Below the pieces are notes generated by a model. The model saw nothing but the letters and a program-made list of their open reading frames with translations. It did no database searches and was not told the DNA's origin. Shown in pieces: positions 35,002 through 42,653 of a stretch of 64,000 nucleotides of DNA. Position numbers and translations under genes: made by a program. Position 1 is the stretch's first letter. Every line of letters starts with the position of its first letter. Source of the DNA: Sphingopyxis sp. LC81 (lineage in GTDB: Bacteria > Pseudomonadota > Alphaproteobacteria > Sphingomonadales > Sphingomonadaceae); contig NZ_JNFD01000021.1 in NCBI RefSeq assembly GCF_000756375.1, forward strand, positions 372,001-436,000. Reading direction: 5' to 3'.

Positions 35002-35242
35002 GCGCCCCCGATTGGGCCGAGGCTCGGCCCGTCTGTGGAAAGGGCAGCGTATCGCAAGGTTGGACGAAGCGCCAGAGGGGGCGGTTATCCGCCCATCTTC
35101 GGTATCATTTCATGCCGGATTCTTTGCTTGCGCGAAATCGGCGCCCCGTCATCTTCGTCATACTGGACTTGACCCTGCATCCGCCGCATCCTCGGCGCCG
35201 CGCGATAGTCGCATTTGAATATGCTGGAAGGAGAGTGAGGCG

Positions 35243-36559
35243 ATGCGGGGAGAAAACGACCATCTAGCGTCCTTCTGGATGCCGTTTACCGCCAACCGCG
35301 CGTATAAGGCGAACCCGCGCCAGCTCGTCTCCGCGAGCGGCATGCATTACCAAAGCGCCGATGGGCGGACGATTCTCGATGGCACGTCGGGCCTCTGGTG
35401 CAGCAATGCGGGGCATTGCCGGCCCGAGATCACCGAAGCCATCGCCAATGCCGCGGCGACGCTCGATTTTGCGCCGACTTTCCAGCTGGGTCACCCATTG
35501 CCGTTCGAACTGGCGCAGCGGCTTGCCGCGCTGATGCCCGACGGGCTCGATCGGATATTCTTTACCAACAGCGGTTCTGAATCGGTTGATACGGCGCTGA
35601 AAATTGCACTCAATATCCAGCGGGCCAGGGGGCAGGGAACGCGGACGCGGCTGATCGGGCGCGAGCGTGGCTATCATGGCACGGGCTTTGGCGGGATCAG
35701 CGTCGGCGGCCTCGTCAACAACCGCCGCACCTTCGGTGGCGGGCTGCCCGGCGTCGACCATATTCGCCACACGCACGACATCGAACGCAACGCCTTCGCG
35801 CGTGGTTTTCCGCAGCATGGCGCGGAACTGGCGGACGATCTCCAGCGGCTGGTCGACCTGCACGGCGCCGACACGATCGCGGCGGTGATCGTCGAGCCGA
35901 TGGCGGGCTCGACCGGGGTGCTTGTGCCGCCGGTCGGCTATCTTCGGCGCCTGCGCGAAATCTGCGACAAGCACGGTATCATCCTGATCTTTGACGAGGT
36001 CATAACCGCGTTCGGCCGAGTGGGCGGCGCGACCGCGGCGGGGACCTGGGGTGTGACGCCCGACATCATCACGATGGCAAAGGGGCTGACCAACGCGGCG
36101 GTGCCGATGGGCGCGGTCGCGGTGAAACGCGACCTCCACGATGCGGTGATCGACAGCGTGCCCGGTGGGATCGAGCTGTTCCACGGCTACACCTATTCGG
36201 GGCATCCGCTTGCGAGCGCCGCAGGGCTTGCGACGCTCGATCTTTATGCGCGCGATGGCCTGTTCGACCGCGCGACCGAACTCGGCAGCTATTGGGAGGA
36301 CGCGGCGCACGGCCTGAAAGGCGCGCGCCATGTCATCGATATTCGCACGATCGGGCTGGTTGCGGGCATCGAACTCGAGCCGCGTGCAGGAGCGCCGACG
36401 GCGCGCGCGATGGAACTGTTCCACGCCTGCTTCGACAATGGTTTGCTTGTTCGCGCGACGGGCGACATCATTGCGCTATCGCCGCCGCTGATCGTCGAAA
36501 AGACGCAGATTGACGAGATGTTCGGGAAGATTGCCGAATTGCTGGGCCGCATCGACTGA
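35243..36559 (+). CDS. Class III omega-aminotransferase (beta-alanine/pyruvate type)
   Basis: A 438-residue PLP enzyme starting at ATG 35243, with AAGGAGAG upstream. It begins with SFWMPFTANRAYKANPR, the signature of omega-amino acid:pyruvate aminotransferases, followed by ILDGTSGLWCSNAGH, FFTNSGSESVDTALKIA, LIFDEVITAFGRVG and the PLP lysine in MAKGLTNAAVPMGAV. It would transfer amino groups from beta-alanine (from spermidine-derived diamines) or related amines to pyruvate. It is divergent from the puuA2 operon, which points to shared regulation from the 35002-35242 gap, where I could not pick out a convincing operator. Confidence 0.88.
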   Translation: MRGENDHLASFWMPFTANRAYKANPRQLVSASGMHYQSADGRTILDGTSGLWCSNAGHCRPEITEAIANAAATLDFAPTFQLGHPLPFELAQRLAALMPDGLDRIFFTNSGSESVDTALKIALNIQRARGQGTRTRLIGRERGYHGTGFGGISVGGLVNNRRTFGGGLPGVDHIRHTHDIERNAFARGFPQHGAELADDLQRLVDLHGADTIAAVIVEPMAGSTGVLVPPVGYLRRLREICDKHGIILIFDEVITAFGRVGGATAAGTWGVTPDIITMAKGLTNAAVPMGAVAVKRDLHDAVIDSVPGGIELFHGYTYSGHPLASAAGLATLDLYARDGLFDRATELGSYWEDAAHGLKGARHVIDIRTIGLVAGIELEPRAGAPTARAMELFHACFDNGLLVRATGDIIALSPPLIVEKTQIDEMFGKIAELLGRID

Positions 36560-36571
36560 CGGGAATAGCCG

Positions 36572-36784
36572 TCAGTCGGCGGCGACGTTGGCTTCCGCCT
36601 TGGCGGCTGCCGCCGCGACTTGCCGCGCGCGCGTGGCTTCGGTCTGGATCAGCCGCTCGGCCATCGTGCGCCACGCCTGTTCGGCGCGCAGATTGCGGTC
36701 GCGGACTTGCGACAATGTGCTTTCCGCCGCGTCGGCCGCGCATTTGTCTGCCTGGATCAGGTAGAAATCGCTGGTGTTCGACAT
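36572..36784 (-). CDS. Small hypothetical protein, alpha-helical
   Basis: A 70-residue protein from the ATG at 36784, with AAGGAT at the right distance. It is a single Ala/Arg/Glu-rich amphipathic stretch (DKCAADAAESTLSQV, RAEQAWRTMAERLIQTE, ending in an alanine-rich tail). It has no signal peptide and no recognisable domain. It resembles short proteins of unknown function often found in sphingomonads. It is convergent with the aminotransferase, 12 bases from its stop. Confidence 0.65.
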   Translation of the reverse strand: MSNTSDFYLIQADKCAADAAESTLSQVRDRNLRAEQAWRTMAERLIQTEATRARQVAAAAAKAEANVAAD

Positions 36785-36835
36785 GGCGGAAATCCTTAGG
36801 GTTAGGGTGTTGAAGGTCGGTTTGAACCGGAGAGG

Positions 36836-36976
36836 TCAGTCGACCATTTGGGCGATCAGGCGGCGAAGTTCGCGCCGCGTCAGCGTCGGCGATCGCCGCG
36901 CTGGCTTTTCGGCCCGCGCATCGATCGCGGAATAGGGCCGAAGAAGGGAGGGAAATGCATTCAAATTAAAGTTCAT
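36836..36976 (-). CDS. Small basic hypothetical protein (46 residues)
   Basis: From ATG 36976 (CAGGATATT directly before it) an open frame of 46 codons gives MNFNLNAFPSLLRPYSAID, then a basic part LTRRELRRLIAQMVD, and a TGA at 36836. The good ribosome site and the clustering of Arg in the second half argue for a real gene, but no family is known to me. It lies between the 70-residue protein and infA, all on the minus strand. Confidence 0.45.
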   Translation of the reverse strand: MNFNLNAFPSLLRPYSAIDARAEKPARRSPTLTRRELRRLIAQMVD

Positions 36977-37013
36977 AATATCCTGTAATCATTGTTTTGT
37001 TCTGGTTGGGTAT

Positions 37014-37277
37014 TCAGCGTCGATTGCCCTTGCGGGGGCCGCCTCCGGCCGGACCGGCGCCGCGATCGCGATAAACGATGCGGCCCTTGGTGAGGTCGTA
37101 AGGCGTCATTTCGACGCGTACGGCGTCGCCTACGACCGACCGGATGCGAAAACGTCGCATCCGGCCTGCCGTGTAAGCGATGATCCGATGATCATTTTCC
37201 AGAATGACGCCGAAGCGTCCGTCGGGAAGGATTTCATCGATCTGGCCGTCGAGGGTCAGTAGTTCCTCTTTGGCCAA
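37014..37277 (-). CDS. infA: Second, divergent translation initiation factor IF-1
   Basis: An 87-residue S1-fold protein. No ATG fits: the open frame reaches back into cspA, and the conserved IF-1 start ([11 protein letters not shown]) falls on a TTG at 37277, four bases after the cspA stop. The core [26 protein letters not shown], then [18 protein letters not shown], is diagnostic of IF-1. Standard IF-1 is 72 residues; this one has an extra Gly/Arg-rich tail ([15 protein letters not shown]). A weak ribosome site and tight spacing suggest translation by coupling with cspA. An ordinary infA copy is expected elsewhere in the genome. Confidence 0.85.
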   Translation of the reverse strand: MAKEELLTLDGQIDEILPDGRFGVILENDHRIIAYTAGRMRRFRIRSVVGDAVRVEMTPYDLTKGRIVYRDRGAGPAGGGPRKGNRR

Positions 37278-37281
37278 AAGA

Positions 37282-37488
37282 TCAGGCCGACTGGATGTTG
37301 ACAGCGGCGGTTTTGCCGCGCTGGTCGGTTTCCAGATCATAGGAAACGCGCTGATCCTTGTTCAGCGTCGTCATCCCGGCGCGTTCGAGGGCGGTGATGT
37401 GGACGAAATTGTCGCCCGAACCGTCTTCGTTCGCGATGAAGCCATAACCTTTTTCGGTGTTGAAGAATTTTACGGTGCCGATCGGCAT
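37282..37488 (-). CDS. cspA: Cold shock protein, CspA family
   Basis: A 68-residue OB-fold protein starting at ATG 37488 with AAAGGAACG upstream. RNP1 is KGYGFIA and RNP2 is DNFVHITAL (normally DVFVHISA); the N-terminal IGTVKFFN is standard. It binds single-stranded RNA or DNA and melts mRNA structure on cold shock or in stationary phase. A candidate sigma-70 promoter at 37614-37642 would give a leader of about 120 bases, typical of cold-regulated csp mRNAs. The IF-1 gene follows at once. Confidence 0.95.
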   Translation of the reverse strand: MPIGTVKFFNTEKGYGFIANEDGSGDNFVHITALERAGMTTLNKDQRVSYDLETDQRGKTAAVNIQSA

Positions 37489-37613
37489 GGGGTCGTTCCT
37501 TTCACGGAATCGGATTTACCACCGGCCATATGCCGATGGCGCCAGGTAGCGTGAGGATGGAAGTGTCCGCCAATCAGGCAAAAAAATCCGTCGTAGGCGA
37601 CGATAGCCTGCTG

Positions 37614-37642
37614 AAGATGGGGCTTGAGCTATGAAAAGTCAA
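37614..37642 (-). promoter_or_regulatory. Candidate sigma-70 promoter for cspA-infA
   Basis: On the minus strand TTGACT (37642-37637) is followed after 17 bases by CATCTT (37619-37614). The -35 is strong and the -10 is weak. The predicted start would leave a 5' leader near 120 bases. No other TTGAC is seen in the gap. Confidence 0.4.
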
Positions 37643-37666
37643 GGATAGGCTTGGATTCGCGCGCCG

Positions 37667-38905
37667 TCATGCCTGCGCGAGCAGGGGAAAGGCCACCGAA
37701 ACGCGCGTGCCTTTGCCGACTTCGCTGTCGATGTCGAGCTGTCCCTGATGACGCTCGCTGATGTGTTTGACGATGGCGAGGCCGAGACCCGTGCCGCCCA
37801 CCGAACGGCTGCGCGCTTCGTCGACGCGATAGAAGCGTTCGGTCAGGCGCGGCAGATGATCGGGCGCGATGCCGTCGCCCTGATCGCTGACCGCAAGCCG
37901 CACACGGCCGCCCTCGCGCACCAGTTCGACCGTTACCGGCGTTCCCGCGTGGCCGTACTTCATCGCGTTCGAAATGATATTGTGCGCGAGCTGCCCCAAC
38001 TGCGCCTCGTCGCCGAGCACCGGTTGCGGGGCGTCGCCCAGCCGGGCGACGATGTCTTTGGTGCGCGGCTGTTCGCTATCGCACAATTGCGCGATCGTGG
38101 TCTGGACGATGACGGCCAGATCGACCGGCGTTGTTGGGCGGCGAAAACGGTCGGCCTCGACGCGCGAAATCGACAGAAGGTCGATGACGAGCTGCTGCAT
38201 CCGCCGCGCTTCGCGATCGATGATCGACAGAAAGCGATTGCGCGTCGGCGCGTCGGCCTCGCCGTTCATTTCCTGGAGCGTTTCGACATAGCCGAGGATC
38301 GCGGCGAGCGGCGTGCGCAGTTCGTGGCTGGCGTTGGCCACAAAGTCGGATCGCATGCGGTCGGCGGCGTCGATCGCCGACCGGTCGGACAGGAAGATGA
38401 TATATTCGCTGCCCGACAGCGCGGCGATGCGCATCGTCCAGCGCTGGCCGGGGCGCGGAAAATCGATCAGATTGACCGTTTCGAGAGGGTCTTGCCCGTC
38501 GATCCGTGACAGCCAGTCGGTCGCCGCGGGATGGCGGATCGCGGTGCGGACGTCGGCGCCGACGATGTGCCGGCCCAGCAACCGGATCGCGGCGTCGTTG
38601 GCGATGGTGACGATATTGTCGGCGGTGCCGATCAAGGGCTCCTTTTCCTGATCGACCCAATGGGCAAAATCGGGATGGCGGAGCAAGGAGACGGGCGGGG
38701 CGGGCGCGGTTTCGGGGGTGACGCCCTTCGCGTCGGGCAAGGCGACCGGAAGCGCGCTGTAGACGGTGGCGGCGGCGAGAAAGCCTGCGAGCACCATTAT
38801 GGCGATCGACAGCGGGTCGCCGCCGGTCAGCGTGGCGAAAATCGCCGCGATGGCGACCAGCGTCAAAGCGATGACCAGGCTGGAAAGGCGATCGAACATC
38901 GCCAT
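37667..38905 (-). CDS. phoR: PhoR-like sensor histidine kinase
   Basis: A 412-residue kinase starting at ATG 38905 (GAGG upstream; ATG 38899 is an alternative). Two hydrophobic segments fill residues 1-60, a PAS-like region covers about 80-170, and the HisKA phospho-acceptor is in ASHELRTPLAAILGY (His about residue 194). The ATP-binding domain has NIISNAMKYG (N box), DQGDGI (G1) and GGTGLGLAIVKH (G2). This is the architecture of PhoR, which senses phosphate through Pst. No response regulator or pst gene is next to it, so the name is tentative; it reads as an orphan here. Confidence 0.85.
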   Translation of the reverse strand: MAMFDRLSSLVIALTLVAIAAIFATLTGGDPLSIAIMVLAGFLAAATVYSALPVALPDAKGVTPETAPAPPVSLLRHPDFAHWVDQEKEPLIGTADNIVTIANDAAIRLLGRHIVGADVRTAIRHPAATDWLSRIDGQDPLETVNLIDFPRPGQRWTMRIAALSGSEYIIFLSDRSAIDAADRMRSDFVANASHELRTPLAAILGYVETLQEMNGEADAPTRNRFLSIIDREARRMQQLVIDLLSISRVEADRFRRPTTPVDLAVIVQTTIAQLCDSEQPRTKDIVARLGDAPQPVLGDEAQLGQLAHNIISNAMKYGHAGTPVTVELVREGGRVRLAVSDQGDGIAPDHLPRLTERFYRVDEARSRSVGGTGLGLAIVKHISERHQGQLDIDSEVGKGTRVSVAFPLLAQA

Positions 38906-39048
38906 TGCGCCTCGCACGAAGCGGTGATGGTGCGCAAGGATGTTTACGGCAATTAACGTCCTGGCCGCGAATGTCCCAAAGCGGGAAGGGCAAGGCGGCG
39001 ACCCGTCTTTTGCTTTTCCTTGGCGCTTCATTGGGTTATGCGCGCGAC

Positions 39049-39462
39049 ATGGAAAATAGCGACATTCCCGCCGAAAATCCCGTGGAGACGGACGAAGCCA
39101 TCCCGTCACGGCGCAGGATGCTCGCGCTCGGCGCCGTCGGCGTTTCCGCCGCGCTGACGATCCGCCCCGCCTTTGCGCAGACCGCGGTGTCGGTGATGAA
39201 TTGCCAGATTCCCGTTCCCGGCCCGACGGGCGCCGGCAAATATATCGATACCGCGGGCAAGCTGGTCCCGCCGGGCACCAAGGGCGCATTTCCGGGCTCG
39301 GTGCGCCCATTCACGGGCGAGGAAGTGAAGCGCGCGTTCCGTGGGCAGACGCTGCCCGGCACGACGTACAATCAGTCGCAGGCCTATCTCCAATATATCC
39401 GGCGCTTGCAGGCGGGACAGAGCGGCTTTACCTGTTTCGCATCGATCACGATGACGCGCTGA
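39049..39462 (+). CDS. Small Tat-signal protein of unknown function
   Basis: A 137-residue protein from ATG 39049, chosen because the next segment, PSRRRMLALGAVGVSAALTI ending RPAFAQ, is a complete twin-arginine signal peptide (residues about 20-46). The mature part of about 90 residues (CQIPVPGPTGAGKY, TFTGEEV-like stretch, TYNQSQAYLQYIRRLQAG) matches nothing I know. It contains two cysteines. It should be exported folded by TatABC, which is also encoded in this window. It is divergent from the kinase gene; longer in-frame starts (for example 38971) would place the signal peptide internally. Confidence 0.7.
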   Translation: MENSDIPAENPVETDEAIPSRRRMLALGAVGVSAALTIRPAFAQTAVSVMNCQIPVPGPTGAGKYIDTAGKLVPPGTKGAFPGSVRPFTGEEVKRAFRGQTLPGTTYNQSQAYLQYIRRLQAGQSGFTCFASITMTR

Positions 39463-39519
39463 TTTTCGCTCCTTTGAGGCGATGTCGGTTCGGCCGCATC
39501 GTCAGCCAAAGGAGTTCCC

Positions 39520-40521
39520 GTGAAACTAGCTTCGCTCAAACAGGGCCGCGACGGCCGCTTGGTCGTCGTTTCGGACGACCTTGCCTGGTACGCCGACGCC
39601 GGCCAGATCGCCCCGACGATGCAGGCGGCGCTCGACAATTGGGCCTATGCCGCTCCCCGCCTCGCGGCACTGGCCGAGGATCTCAACCACGACGCGATCC
39701 CGAAGGATCGCTTTCACGAACATGATGCCGCGTCGCCACTGCCGCGCGCCTACCAGTGGGCCGACGGCAGCGCTTATGTGAACCATGTCGCGCTGGTGCG
39801 GCAGGCGCGCGGCGCTGAAATGCCCGACAGTTTCTGGCACGATCCGTTGATGTACCAGGGCGGCAGCGACGCGTTTCTGGCTCCGCGCGACCCGATCCCC
39901 CTCGGCGATCCCGCCTGGGGCTGCGATATGGAGGCCGAAGTGGTCGTCGTGACTGGCGACGTGCCCAAGGGGATCGATGCCACCGCGGCGCGCGAGACGA
40001 TCCTGCTCGTTGGGCTGACCAACGATGTGTCGCTGCGCGGCCTGATCCCGGCGGAACTCGCCAAGGGCTTTGGCTTTTTCCAGTCGAAGCCGTCGAGCGC
40101 GATGTCGCCGGTGTTCGTAACGCCCGATGCGCTGGGCGATCGCTGGAAGGACGGCAAGCTGCACGGCACATTGTCGGTCGACCTCAACGGCCAGCCGCTG
40201 GGGCGTGCCGACGCCGGGGTCGACATGACCTTCGATTTCGGCGCGCTGATCGCCCATGCGGCCAAGACGCGCGACCTGGGCGCGGGCACGATCATCGGGT
40301 CGGGCACGGTGTCGAACCGCGATGCCGATGGCGGGCCGGGCAAGCCGATCGCCGCCGGCGGTCTCGGCTATAGCTGCCTCGCCGAAGTCCGGACGGTCGA
40401 AACGATCCAGCAGGGCGAACCCAAGACGCCGTTCATGCAAAAGGGCGACACGGTTCGTATCTGGATGGACGACGACCGGCATCACAGCATCTTTGGCGCG
40501 ATCGAACAGCAGGTCGCATAA
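39520..40521 (+). CDS. Fumarylacetoacetate hydrolase-family enzyme
   Basis: A 333-residue protein starting at GTG 39520 with AAAGGAG upstream. The metal-binding acidic pair is in GCDMEAEVVVVTGD, with LVGLTNDVSLRGL and GTIIGSGTVSN further on, as in FAH-type hydrolases. Members cleave fumarylacetoacetate, or hydrolyse or decarboxylate related 2-oxo acids; the N-terminal 80 residues (KLASLKQGRDGRLVVVS) suit the FAH proper branch. It has no homogentisate gene beside it here. A strong terminator separates it from the tad operon. Confidence 0.85.
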   Translation: MKLASLKQGRDGRLVVVSDDLAWYADAGQIAPTMQAALDNWAYAAPRLAALAEDLNHDAIPKDRFHEHDAASPLPRAYQWADGSAYVNHVALVRQARGAEMPDSFWHDPLMYQGGSDAFLAPRDPIPLGDPAWGCDMEAEVVVVTGDVPKGIDATAARETILLVGLTNDVSLRGLIPAELAKGFGFFQSKPSSAMSPVFVTPDALGDRWKDGKLHGTLSVDLNGQPLGRADAGVDMTFDFGALIAHAAKTRDLGAGTIIGSGTVSNRDADGGPGKPIAAGGLGYSCLAEVRTVETIQQGEPKTPFMQKGDTVRIWMDDDRHHSIFGAIEQQVA

Positions 40522-40524
40522 GGA

Positions 40525-40550
40525 AAGGGGCGGGTTTGCACCCGCCCCTT
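40525..40550. terminator. Bidirectional terminator between FAH gene and tadC
   Basis: AAGGGGCGGGT and ACCCGCCCCTT form a perfect 11-bp stem with loop TTGC, 4 bases after the FAH stop and 28 before the tadC stop. The A and T flanks are short. Confidence 0.8.
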
Positions 40551-40577
40551 GTAAAGGCCGAATCGCCGGCCGCGTTG

Positions 40578-41615
40578 TCAGCCGAAGCTGCCGCCCGACA
40601 TTGCATCGCTCAGCGAACAGGCCGCAGGACCCAGAATCACGATGAACAGCACCGGCAGAATGAACAGGATCAGCGGCACGGTCATGATCGCGGGCAGGCG
40701 CGCGGCCTTTTCCTCGGCGCGCATCATGCGTTCGTTGCGGAATTCTGCCGACAGGACACGCAGCGCGCTGGCGAGCGGCGTGCCGTATTTCTCGGTCTGG
40801 ATCATGGTCGTGACCACGCCCTTCACCGATTCCAGATTCACACGATAGGCGAAGTTTTCGAAAGCCTGACGGCGTTCGGTGAGAAAGCCGAGCTCGATCG
40901 ACGTCAGCGCAAATTCTTCGCCGAGTTCGGGATAAGCGCGGCCCAACTCCTTCGAGACGCGCGAAAAGGCGGAGTCGACGGTCAAACCGGCTTCGGCGCA
41001 GATCACGAGCAGATCGAGCGCGTCGGGCAGGCCTTTGCGGATCGCGTGGGTACGCTTTTGCCGCTTATTGTTTACAAAGAGATCGGGTGCCTTGTAGCCG
41101 AGTATCAAGGCGCCCATCGTATACATTGACCGCTTGAACGACGTCATGTCGGGCCACATGTCGATCCAATAGATCAGGACAAGGGCGAGGCCGCCGAACA
41201 GAATCGGCAGGACCATGCGGCCGAAAATGACCGCCACGGCGAGATCTTTCGACCGAATACCGGCCTGCGCCAGCTTTTGCTGAACCTCCTTGACCTGTTC
41301 TTCCTGCAGCACCTGGAGCCGGCCCAGGAAGGTCCGCATCTTGTCGGCGGTCTGGTTCTTGCGGACGAGCCGTGCGCGGCGTTTCGCGGTCGAGGCGGTG
41401 ATGCCCGCCTTCAACTGCTCGCGCCGATCGTTCAGCGCCTTGACGCGCTTGGTCATCGGATTGCGAACGGTCAGCGCGTTGTAGATCGCGAACAGGACGG
41501 CAAAGACGCCGACCGCCGCGAGCATTGTACCGGCCCATACGACGTCGATGCCGAGGATTTTCGGCCCGGCTTGTGCGCCAGAGAAAGCCGAAGAGAGAAG
41601 GAGGCCGCTGTTCAT
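40578..41615 (-). CDS. tadC: Tad pilus inner-membrane platform protein TadC
   Basis: A 345-residue GspF/T2SSF-domain protein. It has an N-terminal transmembrane segment (about 25-45), a cytoplasmic loop, GLPDALDLLVICAEAGL starting the F domain (about residue 185), and two C-terminal hydrophobic segments ending in IVILGPAAC. It forms the membrane platform together with TadB, through which the ATPase drives pilus growth. It is the last gene of the leftward tad operon, 12 bases after tadB. Confidence 0.93.
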   Translation of the reverse strand: MNSGLLLSSAFSGAQAGPKILGIDVVWAGTMLAAVGVFAVLFAIYNALTVRNPMTKRVKALNDRREQLKAGITASTAKRRARLVRKNQTADKMRTFLGRLQVLQEEQVKEVQQKLAQAGIRSKDLAVAVIFGRMVLPILFGGLALVLIYWIDMWPDMTSFKRSMYTMGALILGYKAPDLFVNNKRQKRTHAIRKGLPDALDLLVICAEAGLTVDSAFSRVSKELGRAYPELGEEFALTSIELGFLTERRQAFENFAYRVNLESVKGVVTTMIQTEKYGTPLASALRVLSAEFRNERMMRAEEKAARLPAIMTVPLILFILPVLFIVILGPAACSLSDAMSGGSFG

Positions 41616-41627
41616 TTCTATGCCCCG

Positions 41628-42596
41628 TCAGATTTCGAAGTTGACCATTTTGGCCATGATGCCGGCGCCGATGCTCATCCAGATCAGGCCGCCTATCCCC
41701 GCAATGATGAGGCGCTCTTCGACAAAAAAGCCCGCCAGATAGCCGGGGTTCACTGTCCAGACGACGCCGAACACAAAGAAGGGCAGTGCGCCGACGATAT
41801 AGGCGGAAGCTTTTGCTTCGGAGGACATCGCCTTGATCTTCAGCTTCATCTGGGCGCGCTTGCGCAAAACGTCGGACAGATTGGCGAGTGTTTCCGCCAG
41901 GTTGCCGCCTGTTTCGCGCTGGATCTGGATCGTGATGCAGAAGAATTGGAATTCGGGCGTGCCGAGCATTTCCGCCGTTTCCTGCAACGCCGCTTCCATC
42001 GTGTTGCCGATACGGATGCGTTCGACGACGCCCTTGAATTCCTCGCCGACGGGCCCGGGAAGTTCCTGGCTCACCACCTGGAAAGTTTCGGTGACCGGCA
42101 GACCGGATTTCAGGCCGCGGACCAGCAGGTCGATAGCGTCGGGAAAGCGGGCGTTGAACGCCTTGACACGCCTGTTGATCGTCATGCCCACGACAAGATA
42201 GGGCAAGCCGAGCCCGAGGAGCAATCCAACCAACGCGGCCATCAGGAACGGCGCGCGCACGATGAGCATGCCGCCGGTTGCCACGACGAACACGATCATC
42301 GACGCGAACATATATTGCGTCAGCGTCCAGGTCTTGCCGGTCCGGCGGATGCGCTTTTCCAGCTCGTCCCGGCGCGGCAGCAACGCGGTCAGCGATGAAT
42401 CGCCATTGCGGCCCGACTGGATCGTCTTGCGCATCTGCGCCGCCACCACCGCTTCGGTCGAGGCCGCATGGCGATCCTTGACCATCGCCAGCCGTCGCGT
42501 TTTCGCCTGGCCTGCCGACGGCCCGCCCAGCAGGATCACGAGGAGGGCAAAGGCCAGAAAGGCCCCGGCGATGATAAGGATGACTGGCAGATTCAT
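41628..42596 (-). CDS. tadB: Tad pilus inner-membrane platform protein TadB
   Basis: A 322-residue T2SSF-domain protein with N-terminal helices (residues 1-25 and about 90-140) and the F domain RFPDAIDLLVRGLKSGLPV onward, then QRETGGNLAETLANLSDVLR. It partners TadC. It lies 57 bases after cpaE, where most Tad loci carry the ATPase gene cpaF/tadA. Confidence 0.93.
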   Translation of the reverse strand: MNLPVILIIAGAFLAFALLVILLGGPSAGQAKTRRLAMVKDRHAASTEAVVAAQMRKTIQSGRNGDSSLTALLPRRDELEKRIRRTGKTWTLTQYMFASMIVFVVATGGMLIVRAPFLMAALVGLLLGLGLPYLVVGMTINRRVKAFNARFPDAIDLLVRGLKSGLPVTETFQVVSQELPGPVGEEFKGVVERIRIGNTMEAALQETAEMLGTPEFQFFCITIQIQRETGGNLAETLANLSDVLRKRAQMKLKIKAMSSEAKASAYIVGALPFFVFGVVWTVNPGYLAGFFVEERLIIAGIGGLIWMSIGAGIMAKMVNFEI

Positions 42597-42653
42597 GGTC
42601 AGCTGATGTCCGCTTCTATCGCTGGAGGTGGTGACGGCCCGTCAGGCGCGCCG

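Noticed and set aside
35145..35200. A possible degenerate copy of the CGGACTTGATCCGGG repeat (CTGGACTTGACCCTGC)
   Set aside because: There is only one arm and many mismatches; it may be chance or part of the divergent promoter.
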